64,000 nucleotides of DNA from Anthopleura xanthogrammica (taxonomy: Eukaryota > Cnidaria > Anthozoa > Actiniaria > Actiniidae). The stretch's first letter is position 1. Every line of letters begins with the position of its first letter. The stretch lies in the NCBI GenBank assembly GCA_964019055.1, contig OZ025206.1:18834860-18898859 (forward strand), given 5' to 3'. The translations under genes and the position numbers were made by a program. Under the pieces are notes generated by a model, which was not told the DNA's origin, ran no database searches, and saw nothing but the letters and a program-made list of their open reading frames with translations. Positions 1 to 9,495 of the stretch are shown here, piece by piece.

Positions 1-526
1 TAAGGTGCATTGAGGTCTGTTTTCCTTGTTGAATCGGTATGCCACCATCCACTAGTTTTGGCCGGTAATGAGTTCGGATAAGACTGAGAATGCTGCTTAA
101 TTGAGAAAGGCATATTATTGAGTTCCCCCAAGGCATCCCCTGCACTTCCAGAATATCCGCTGACACGCAACGCAAATCCAGATGACTCATTGCTAACGGA
201 GAAAGATTCATAGTGCGCATGTGCATGTGCAATTCTTAAACCGCTTCGAATTTGCACTAGTAGATTATGAGGAGTGTCTGTCAAGAGCTGAATATACTTG
301 TTACCGATCCAGAACTCATCCGAAATGTTCCCAAAACCAGTTTTGTATTGGTCCAAAGTTTTTTGGAAGCTTGTTCGGCTTGTGGAATGACGTTGGATGA
401 CAATCCAGCCTCCACCGAATGTTGTCTGGTCGCAGAAGACTTTAAAGGAGCTGAGCCAGTATAAAGGTTGTATTTCATACACGCCATCGTTAAGATTGCC
501 TTTGTGAAGCGCTTCCAAACAATCCT
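1..526 (-). CDS. Fibrinogen C-terminal domain protein, partial (one exon, runs off the left edge)
   Basis: Read on the minus strand, the exon opens after an acceptor (tgttttag at about 527-534) and stays open to position 1. It translates as a fibrinogen-related domain: DCLEALHKGNLNDGVYEIQP, then FCDQTTFGGGWIVIQRH, FGNISDEFWIGNKYIQLLT, LRVSGYSGSAGDAL and SGWWH...DLNAPL. These match the usual order of the domain (first Cys pair, GGGWTVIQRR, EFWLGN..IHLLT, GYSGNAGD, WW..SNLNG). Proteins with this domain are mostly secreted or matrix lectins and ligands (ficolin, angiopoietin, tenascin, FREP types). The subtype cannot be told, because the N-terminal part and the end of the domain are missing. Oddity: the segment that normally carries the calcium-binding DxD and the second Cys pair reads FSIKQHSQSYPNSLPAKTS and contains no Cys, and the usual WWY..C is WWHTDS. 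The frame is otherwise unbroken. Upstream exons were not found between 527 and about 3 kb. Confidence 0.85.
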
Positions 527-781
527 CTAAAACAGCCAAGGAAATGATGAAACGAATAAGAATCAGAATAGATAATTTTTAAATTCATTTTAAAAATACT
601 GCTGGGTTCCTTGATCATGATTACAGACTCATTTACTCAAGGTTAGCCTCATTTCGGTGTGAAAATTTAATATTTACAAATACGGTCGGTAAAGAAAAGA
701 ATGCACAAGCTCAACAACAGGGTTAATCGCAGGGATCAACAATATAAAATCTGGCTTTGAAACTCAATGGATTGTCACTGG
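527..781. other. Non-coding, presumed intron or flank of the fibrinogen-domain gene
   Basis: AT-rich sequence between the fibrinogen-domain exon and the foldback element. I see no further exon on the minus strand and no repeat structure. Confidence 0.4.
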
Positions 782-1078
782 AACGTGTGAGTATATTAGG
801 CCTTTCTTAATAATTTATGCATGAAATCCTTAGCCTGATGTTCATGTAGCTCACTGACCACTTCTAATGTATTCGTATACTTCTATGCATGGGCCAGGCT
901 TTTGCACGTTAAACCGACACATTTTAATGCGAAATAAGCCATGTAAAAGCTCGTTTGGCAGCAAAAAGCCTGTGCCTAGAAGTATGCGAATACATTGAAT
1001 GTGGCCAGAGCTCAATGACAACAGGCTAAAAATTTGATGCTTAAATATTAAGAAAGGCAGATAGTACACAAAGTCAAG
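782..1078. mobile_element. Foldback (MITE-like) element
   Basis: The two halves are imperfect inverted copies. The left half reads aggcctttcttaataattta, then ttagcctgatg, then aatgtattcgtatacttcta and ccaggctttt. The right half carries the reverse complements in reverse order (aaaagcctgtg, agaagtatgcgaatacatt, caggctaaa, aatattaagaaaggcag). The centre is near 930. A minus-strand ORF over 851-1096 is a by-product. Confidence 0.7.
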
Positions 1079-1155
1079 GCTAGCCCTGAGCAGCACAGAG
1101 AGGAAAGCTTCTTTTCTCCCGGCCCCTCCCCTCTCCCCTACCTTTCGTTTGCCAA

Positions 1156-1945
1156 TCAGATCTGATGGTACAGTGGTAGTGGTGATGATAATGTTATCTG
1201 ATGATATTGATAATCACATTGATAGTGATGATGATTGAAGTTAGTGATGATGATTATGATGATTATGATGATAATGATATATCAGATCTGATGGTACAGT
1301 GATAGCGGTGAGGATAATGTTATCTGATATGATTGGTGATAGTGATGATGATTATGATGATTATGATGATAATGATATATCAGATCTGATGGTACAGTGA
1401 TAGCGGTGAGGATAATGTTATCTGATGATATTGACATCCACATTGATAGTGATGAGGATTGAAGTTAGTGATGATGATTATGATGATAATGATATATCAG
1501 ATCTGATGGTACAGTGGTAGTGGTGATGATAATGTTATCTGATGATATTGACATCCACATTGATAGTGATGAGGATTGAAGTTAGTGATGATGATTATGA
1601 TGATAATGATATATCAGATCTGATGGTACAGTGATAGCGGTGAGGATAATGTTATCTGATGATATTGACATCCACATTGATAGTGATGAGGATTGAAGTT
1701 AGTGATGATGATTATGATGATAATGATATATCAGATCTGATGGTACAGTGGTAGTGGTGATGATAATGTTATCTGATGATATTGACATCCACATTGATAG
1801 TAATGATGATTGAAGTTAGTGATGATGATTTTGATGATAATGATGATAATGATATATCAGATCTGATGGTACAGTGGTAGTGGTGATGATAATGTTATCT
1901 GATATGATTGGTGATAGTGATGATGATTATGATGATATTGATGAT
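1156..1945. repeat. Minisatellite, about 117-bp unit, seven copies
   Basis: Each unit opens with tcagatctgatggtacagt, at 1156, 1282, 1380, 1497, 1614, 1731 and 1857. Spacings are 126, 98, 117, 117, 117 and 126, so length variants of one unit alternate. The body is GAT-rich (gatgatgattatgatgat). Units of gtggtagtggtgatg and gtgatagcggtgagg type are interspersed. Confidence 0.93.
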
Positions 1946-2209
1946 TAACAACCAGCTGATCTAAAACTGAGAGTGACGTAGAAATGACATCACCGCAAAA
2001 CTGAGGTGTCATGCAGCCTGCGAAAATTGCTCCAGCACTTATTGATCATGAATTCAAATTGATACCGACATTAAGCAAATATTCAAAGCACAATACCTCA
2101 ACAATACCTTAACAAAATTACGAAGAAGCTTGGAGTGTTTTCTTATCTAATTGTAGTTTTGCAAATGTTCTCGATTCTGATTGGCTAAAATGTTTTCATG
2201 ATTGATGAT

Positions 2210-2925
2210 AGTAATAATGATGATGGTGGTGATAATGATGGATGATGATTACTATTATGATATATATATGATGATGATAAGGATGGATGATGATTACTAT
2301 TATGATATATATGATGATGATGATGATAAGGATGGATGATGATTACTATTATGATATATATGATGATGATGATGATAATGATGGATGATGATTACTATTA
2401 TGATATATATATGATGATGATGATAATGATGGATGATGATTACTATTATGATATATATATGATGATGATGATAATGATGGATGATGATTACTATTATGAT
2501 ATATATATGATGATGATAAGGATGGATGATGATTACTATTATGATATATATGATGATGATGATGATAAGGATGGATGATGATTACTATTATGATATATAT
2601 ATGATGATGATGATAAGGATGGATGATGATTACTATTATGATATATATATGATGATGTTGATAATGATGGATGATGATTACTATTATGATATATATATGA
2701 TGATGATGATAAGGATGGATGATGATTACTATTATGATATATATATGATGATGATGATAAGGATGGATGATGATTACTATTATGATATATATATGATGAT
2801 GACGATAAGGATGGATGATGATTACTGTTATGATATATATATGATGATGATGATAAGGATGGATGATGATTACTATTATGATATATATATGATGATGATG
2901 ATAATGATGGATGATGATTAATGAT
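2210..2925. repeat. Minisatellite, about 48-bp unit, about 14 copies
   Basis: The unit combines ggatggatgatgattactat, tatgatatatata and a (gat)n tract, repeated every 43-51 bp. Because many units are close to a multiple of three, long meaningless ORFs rich in Met, Asp, Tyr and Ile appear on both strands. The array is distinct from the 117-bp array to its left, although both are GAT-rich. Confidence 0.92.
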
Positions 2926-3025
2926 AGTGGTGATGATGATTGATAGGACGATGATGATTTGTGTCAGGATGATGATAACGATAATGGTGATGATGATGAT
3001 ACCAATAAAGATGATGATTGATGAT

Positions 3026-3064
3026 AGTAATAATAATAATAATAATAACAACCATAATAATAAT
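3026..3064. repeat. (AAT)n microsatellite
   Basis: Short interrupted run of aat/aac triplets directly after the GAT-rich minisatellite. Confidence 0.8.
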
Positions 3065-3299
3065 GGGAGAGCGATGATGGTGTTGACAAATGGCCTCGAC
3101 AAGTCAATCAATTAACTGTGGCATACTTACTATATATTACCCCTACTGCGTTTTGAAAGAATGCTGCAAATATTATGGTGTTGAGCACCTGAAAAAAATA
3201 TATATGCGTGTTATAAACTGCCCGTCACGTTGTAGAGTGGACACACTAGATCTGGCCACTTTACCTTGGGTGCAATGTTTTCCCATTTCAAACCACGTG

Positions 3300-3435
3300 T
3301 CAATCCCTAGAGTATCATTTCTTTGTTTAATGCTTGCGCATGAGAAGACAAAAATGAATATTAATTGGATACAACTCAAAGGAAAAATCTTATTCTCAAG
3401 AGAATGACATGTGGTCTGAAATGAGAAGACATTAC
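3300..3435 (+). repeat. Dispersed repeat, copy 1
   Basis: Shares, in order, the blocks ctagagtatcattt, gagaagaca, ggatacaactca and ctcaagagaatgacatgtgg with the reverse complement of 58660-58770. This is a degraded dispersed element in opposite orientations at the two sites. Confidence 0.7.
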
Positions 3436-4260
3436 ACCAAGATGAATACTCCAGATTCGCGTTCTCTATCGCTCAGTCTTAGCCTCGACACGCGTGAGAA
3501 ACGTCTGCGCATGCTCTAAGTCCGCATGCAAATTAGTCAAAAGCGTCTTCGTGCTATTGTAGAAATATGCAAATTTGACTTTCACACTTGCCTGAAGAAT
3601 AGTCTTTACAAAATGCCAAAACTTAAAGTCAGTTCTTGAAACTTAAGGCTAATTCTTTCATAATGCCTTTATTAATACAGTATCTTGGTGTCACAAAAGT
3701 ATACCCACGAACTTTTTTGTATACTTGAAGAAAACAAGCATTTATTTTCTCACTAAAACTCTTGTACATTCTTGGAAAGCGTGCTGAAAGGCACGCATGC
3801 GCAAACGTTTTTCTCTAGTGTCCTTAGCCTCAATAGCATGTAATATAACAATGCATTTGTAATTTGTAAGATCCCACAATTCCTATCGGTCTCAGATCGA
3901 CCACTTCCCATCATCAACCTTATTCGAAATAGGTGTATACGTAATTAGTTTTGATCATGACGCACTTGAAAAAGCCCTTGGAAACCCTCGCAGCATTCTC
4001 AATCAGTCTTACAAGTTAAATTGTTGAGGTAATAAGAGGACAAGATTACTTGTTGAACGGCCTTGAAAACTAGTTACTAAGCAAATTTCGAGCATTTTTG
4101 ACTGGATCGGTAGTTAAATCGGTCGCAGTGAAATATTGGTGACAGACAAACGAAATCTAGTCTATACGCCACTTAACAAAGAGCCTGAGATAGCACCTGC
4201 TCCTACAAGTTTGCCACCCACTCATCATCGAGTCTAAATTATTGAAATTTTTTCATCACT

Positions 4261-4364
4261 CGCAGATCAAATAAAATAGAAATATAGAATACTGGTATAT
4301 CAAATCAGTCTACATAATTTTGTCAATAAAACAAACTTGTTCGTTAACCATCCCCGCAAACTTG
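4261..4364 (+). repeat. Long direct repeat, left copy
   Basis: About 104 bp, from cgcagatcaaataaaata to caaacttg, recurring at 5831-5938 with about 90% identity by eye. The 1.5-kb spacer has no LTR-element coding sequence that I can see. Confidence 0.8.
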
Positions 4365-5683
4365 AGGTCGAACTTGAAAGCATGCAAATTAAGGCGCCTC
4401 TGGCAGCCGCTAGTACCGTATGTATGTATGACCCTGGAGTACAGCTCTAACCAGTTCGAATTAGTTAGAATCGGTTTGAGAGTCCTGAGGGAGGAAAAAC
4501 CGGAGGAACAAAAATACCATCGGAGTCAGAAAGATTACATAAACGTTTTTGTTTTTGATAAGTTTTGACTTTGCTGTTTGTCAGATGGCAGCTCCAGTAA
4601 CGATAACAAGAAAACAAACAATTAAAAACTCACAAATCACAAATGAAAAAAACATTGTTGAAATGCAAGATTCAAGCTCAAAGGATTTCAAAAACAAGCC
4701 CTGAAAATCCACTTTCTATATTATATATGTATATATATATAGTTATATAAAACATTTTTTATGCCAAAATATGAAGTTTTATTAGTGTTATGCGTATCGG
4801 AATTTTTGAAAATGTAAATGGATGTAAATGTCGGATCTTGGAACTAACTCAATTTGCTTCGAAAAAAGCGTAAAGGTAGGATACACGGTGCAACATTGCG
4901 TGTGAAATTACATTAAAACAAAAGTTTGAACGACTACATTTATTTTGATGATATAATTTGTATTATCCTTCTAAATTAGGCGAAAAAAATCAAGATTTTC
5001 GCTGTCTTAGCTGCTGAAATAGTACTGCATTGTTACACTTTGTACCTTAAGAATTCTGTCAAGCTAAAGTATGATAAATGTGGTCACATTTGATCACAAC
5101 TCTGGAAATTAAAATAAGATATTCTTCAATTGACTTACCAGCATATTATAAAGCTTGATCTTTACTTCTTAAAGTTTTGTAGGCTCGTAAAGTTTGAAAT
5201 TTGATTTTTGCACTCTCATAGTGACACCAAAACTGCTTTTGTCTCGCACAAATTAAAATCCAACTTCCTTTTCGTTCAAGATTGTAAAATGATTAAATTT
5301 TAAAGATGCAAAGAATAGAAGACACAAACATCCTTCGTAAGTATTTGTCTCTTATGGTAACGGCTTGTTCTTTATTATTAGTCACTTTGTGTACATAGGC
5401 CACGGAATAACATAAAAACTGGTGGGCCTGTTATCGCCAAAATTGCCAAAAAGATCGAGAAAAAAAACCCGTCAAGATCGCCGAAGCAAAAACGAAAAAA
5501 AAAAACCTCAAAGTCGCCGAAGCAAAAATAAGACGGAAATAGTCGGAATAGACGGAAATAAGACGAGTAGTCGGAAAAGAAGTTGGGTGCTCTAGTCCGC
5601 CGCCTATGGTGTAGCTTTGTATCAAGGTTGTATTAAGACAAAGGTTGCATAACATAGGACTGAACCAGGGGGCAAATTGCCGA

Positions 5684-5824
5684 CTGTATACGTAGATTAC
5701 ATACGAAAATTGCAAAATATATAAACCAGAATTAAAGAGATACTTTTTCGTATCTTTTTAATTCACTTCATATTTTGCAACTTTCGTATGTATCTTCGTA
5801 TGTATGTTTCTACGTATACAATTT
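5684..5824. mobile_element. Foldback element around 5745
   Basis: The left arm (gtatacgtag...acatacgaaaattgcaaaat) and right arm (attttgcaactttcgtatgt...ctacgtatac) are inverted copies, with an extra inserted cgtatgtat in the right arm. Confidence 0.65.
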
Positions 5825-5830
5825 TTTACT

Positions 5831-5938
5831 CGCAGATCAAATAAAATAAAAATATAAAATACTGGTATATCAAATCGGTTTGACATAATTTTGTCAATAA
5901 AATAAGCTTGTTGATCGTTAATCATCCCCACAAACTTG
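5831..5938 (+). repeat. Long direct repeat, right copy
   Basis: Second copy of the 4261-4364 sequence. It abuts the palindromic element at 5684-5824. Confidence 0.8.
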
Positions 5939-6249
5939 TTATCGCTGGGAGTTACTACGAATGAAAATATTGCTGCAAAACAAAGCTTTTCCAAGATATA
6001 ACCTTCGTCGATTCAGTTAAACAGCCAAGAAGCTAATGAAGCTTCGAAATGCCGGAAATGTCAGTGAAGTTTTTATCTTTTCTCCTTCGGGATGTTCAAT
6101 ATTTTTTTAATAATTTTTATTGTTGAATTATGCATGTTCTAGACTTCTCACTTTCTTCTTCATCATGACAATATCCGCTTTGTCTTTTCTTTTCTTAATA
6201 TTTTTTTTTAATTTCATCATTTCCTTGGTAGAAATTCCACAGGAAAGTA

Positions 6250-6645
6250 TTTATAATTTCGCGATTTTTGCGATTTCGAAAAAAATCGCGAAATTAAAGT
6301 GTTGCGAAAAATAAGTGTCGCAAAAATATAATGACGCTAAAATTAAGTGACCCCCCATTTTTAAGAAAGTAAAGAATTCAATGACGATTCAAAAGCAAGG
6401 ATAAAAGATGTTACTGAGAACCAAGGACTAGTGCCTAATGATCCTGATCAACAATATATGAATGATTGGAACAAGTATTAAATATGCTAAATTCAAAACC
6501 AAGGAACTAGTCGGTTTTCTAAAGGAATTTTTGCGTATTTGGAAACAAATTATGGATAAGTTATTCAATGAAATCGCGAAATTAAAGTGATCAAGAAAAT
6601 GACTTTTTCTCAAAATCGCGAAATTAAAGTGTCGCGAATATTTCA
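6250..6645. repeat. Repeated aatcgcgaaattaaagtg motifs
   Basis: aatcgcgaaattaaagt occurs at about 6284, 6573 and 6614, with inverted partial copies (atttcgcgattt) near 6256. This looks like a decayed element with repeated termini. Confidence 0.55.
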
Positions 6646-7215
6646 TGTAATAAAGCACGTACGTCAGACGACTCTCAAATGGCTTCCACCAAGGAGCCAA
6701 TTAGCGTTCCAGAGCACCATCCAATCACAACGCTTGCGCTCAAAAACGACACAAAAGAGTGCAAAATTCATGACCATGAAAACGATTTGGAGTTTGAACA
6801 AAACTCTGCCATCTGTTCACAATTTTTAATAATCAAAATGGTTTTCACTATGGGACCGATCACATGTGATTGTTATGGAACTGTACACACAACTGGAAAG
6901 AACAAAACAAAAAATACAAGCCGTAATCATATTTGTGTCGATATGAACACATTTAATAGCTTGAAATATTCAAGTTCACATGGAATTTTTTATTTAAAAA
7001 CAAGTATAAAGCCCTAAAAAATTAGTCGGAGATTCGTCCGATTAACTTCCCTGTTGACTGAACTTTCTTTTTTAGAGCTCGGAATTCCTCTGCTGTGTAT
7101 TGCTTCTTGCCATCCTGTGGAAGAATGAATTGTTTTTAGTCAAATTGTTCCTACCCCCGGCCCATGCTCACACGCTCTTCAATTCTCCTTTCCCGCCAAA
7201 ACTTGCGGAACTCAC

Positions 7216-7636
7216 CACTTTCCATACATCGGTTCACTGGTCACAGACCGTGAAAATAAAGCATTCAATCAATTAAAGTGCCTATCCACCCTGACGGTCT
7301 TATAGTTTGAAAATCACTTCCACATGTAGGGTATTATACGATGGCACAGTTATACAGGATATGGACTTCTCACTTCAGAGATATGAAGGTTTAAAATCTA
7401 AAAATGCAAATGAGATGACGGCGACCTAGGATTCTTTTAAAAGACGAAATTACTATTCTTTAAGGAAATGCCAGTTTTCAATTAATAAATGGTTTTTATT
7501 ACCAAAAAATATGTCGTAGTAGAGTTTTGGTGAGTTTACTTGAGAGTCATTGGTAGTCAACACACAAGAAATGAAGACAGATACCTTGACTGAATGTTTA
7601 GTGTTTGAACAGTGAACCGATGTATGGAAAGTGACC
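7216..7636. mobile_element. Inverted-repeat element, copy 1 of a two-copy family
   Basis: The left terminus reads cactttccatacatcggttc from 7216. Its reverse complement, gaaccgatgtatggaaagtg, ends near 7634. The same termini bound a shorter copy at 31026-31171. No ORF lies between them. Confidence 0.75.
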
Positions 7637-8216
7637 GGTGAATGCTGTCGAAACCATGCACGTCTTCAGTTGACGAAGTGCGTTTTCCCAACGAAATAAA
7701 TTTCTCAAAATATTACTAAACAAGCCACAACAATGACAGGTTCAATAGGCGAACCTTTGTTTACAATATTTTGCTCATTAGCATCCGGTTTTAAGTCAAG
7801 AGTATTACAAACCGAACCAAGAACGTAAAAGATCTCATTGATATAAGTAATCTACGAATTTTTTCCGAGATATGAGCTTTCAAATTACAAATTGGCAAAA
7901 ACACTAATGAGCCCATACATTCTCTGTAAAATTTAGAGATTTTTAAACCGCTTCACGCACAATCTATTTCATGTGTCAAGCTCAAATTTTTGAAATAAGC
8001 TAACTTATCATGCTCTTTCGATATTCAGAACGGATTTGGTGTAAATTTGGCCAAAAAGTGAAATTCCTATGCTGATGAAACAAAATGTAAACATTGACGT
8101 CACTAAAGATCTGTTTATTGAAGCTTCATTTAATTTCTTACTGCAGTAGTGTTCGTAATGAATGATTGATAGATAGATATAAGTATGACGTACACACAAA
8201 CTGTGATCAGATTCTT

Positions 8217-8720
8217 AGAGCGGTTTTGGTATGAGTGGGAAACGCTACGGCAAATTACCCCATTTCATTATGACGTCACGGCTTGTTTATTGGGGGGGGG
8301 GGGGGGGGGACAGAATCGTCTAGAACAATAGAAATTTGAACAAAATTTCCTCTGCTAAGACAAGTTTCATCTCAAATAGTCTGGTTTCCAAATACAAGGT
8401 GTATTGATGTTTAATAAACAATATTTATTGCATTTGATGGCTGTTAACGCTTTTCTTCGTTTATAAAATGCATTTTATATCAATTTTCTTTGTGTTGTTG
8501 CTGTTTTGTTCCCCTCTCACGACCATGATCCTTAGCGTTTAAACAATGGATAGTTTTGATGTGACGTCATCATGAAATAGGGCAATTCGTAGCCGTATCT
8601 TACTGTAGCCGTAACTACGCGTAGTGATTGGATGAATTACTAAAAGACAACTGGGAAGCCATTTCAATGTTACACCATGTCGTACCGTGTACGTGCTGTA
8701 AGTCAGTACCGTATGTTTCC
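8217..8720. mobile_element. Foldback element with a poly-G tract
   Basis: acggcaaattaccccatttcat...tgacgtcac (about 8249-8280) is inverted as gtgacgtca...atgaaatagggcaattcgtagcc (about 8561-8597). The right flank contains catgtcgtaccgtgtacgtg, shared with 51475-51500. Confidence 0.6.
8291..8310. repeat. Poly-G run
   Basis: About 19 consecutive G inside the foldback element. Its length is likely unreliable in the assembly. Confidence 0.85.
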
Positions 8721-9034
8721 ACTCTCCCTACCTTTTTGTCTGATCTTCGTCGCTCTTTTTCCTTTGGTTCTCCCTGCTGGCTAACACTGCAACAAAACAA
8801 CTCAGTATTACCAATCTACACTGTAAGGTTATCCCCCGAAGGAATTCATTTAAAATTTTCATTTAAAAGAGCTAAAATCAACATGCCAGTGTTGTGTATC
8901 GTAAGCATTAGATCAGATTTTACATTGCTTCGAAACTTCGCTCAGGGTATAGTGACCGGTACGGTACTACGTGCAGTATCCGAGCAATTAAGAATGGATG
9001 AGCGATGATCTCCGCGCTACTTTTCAATGCGTAT

Positions 9035-9235
9035 TGGTCATGCATCCACGCTAAAACAACCAAAAACGCGTAAGCATATATTTGAAAAACGCTCTCCAGA
9101 TCTAGAGTGGAGACATGAAAACGGAGGCCTATCGATGTATTAGTGTGACGATAATGCATCTTTTCCGATCATATCTGCGTTTTTGATCGTTTTAGTGTGG
9201 ACGCCATGAGTCTATTAGGGCTAATGTGGACGCGA
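9035..9235. mobile_element. Foldback element
   Basis: catccacgctaaaacaacc...aaacgcg (about 9040-9070) is matched in inverse by gcgtttttgatcgttttagt...gtggacgcc (about 9177-9206). This is a short non-autonomous element just downstream of the next gene. Confidence 0.6.
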
Positions 9236-9495
9236 AGCTTTAGATGCGTTTTGGGTGAGATGAAAACGGAGCTCTTCGAAAACGCAATAGTGTTGACTCG
9301 CGCTGTGATAACTTAACTTCAAAGGCAGGCTGTATGCAGCGCTTGTTTCACATTGACTGCATACCCTTCAAAATGTAGCAGTTACGCCTCATGCATGCCC
9401 TGGCATGTAGGGTCGCCTGATTGCCGTAACCACCACTATATACCTTTTTGTCCCATTACTATAATTTATATTCAAACGAGAACATAAAAGTAAGT

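Larger units (their letters stand above)
3066..9495. other. Gene-free interval with repeat remnants
   Basis: I see no convincing exon on either strand: ORFs are short, have no recognisable motifs and lack paired splice sites in a consistent frame. The interval holds the dispersed and inverted repeats listed separately. Stretches without any visible structure are about 3445-4255, 4370-5680, 6650-7210 and 7640-8215. Confidence 0.6.

Noticed and set aside
2336..3111. ORFs rich in Met/Asp/Tyr (plus) and Ser/His/Tyr (minus)
   Set aside because: By-products of the GAT-rich minisatellite.
3090..3407. 105-codon plus-strand ORF
   Set aside because: It covers a dispersed repeat shared with 58660-58770; no protein family features.
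8628..9008. 126-codon plus-strand ORF
   Set aside because: It overlaps a foldback element, has no recognisable motif and no partner exons, and the opposite strand is also open.
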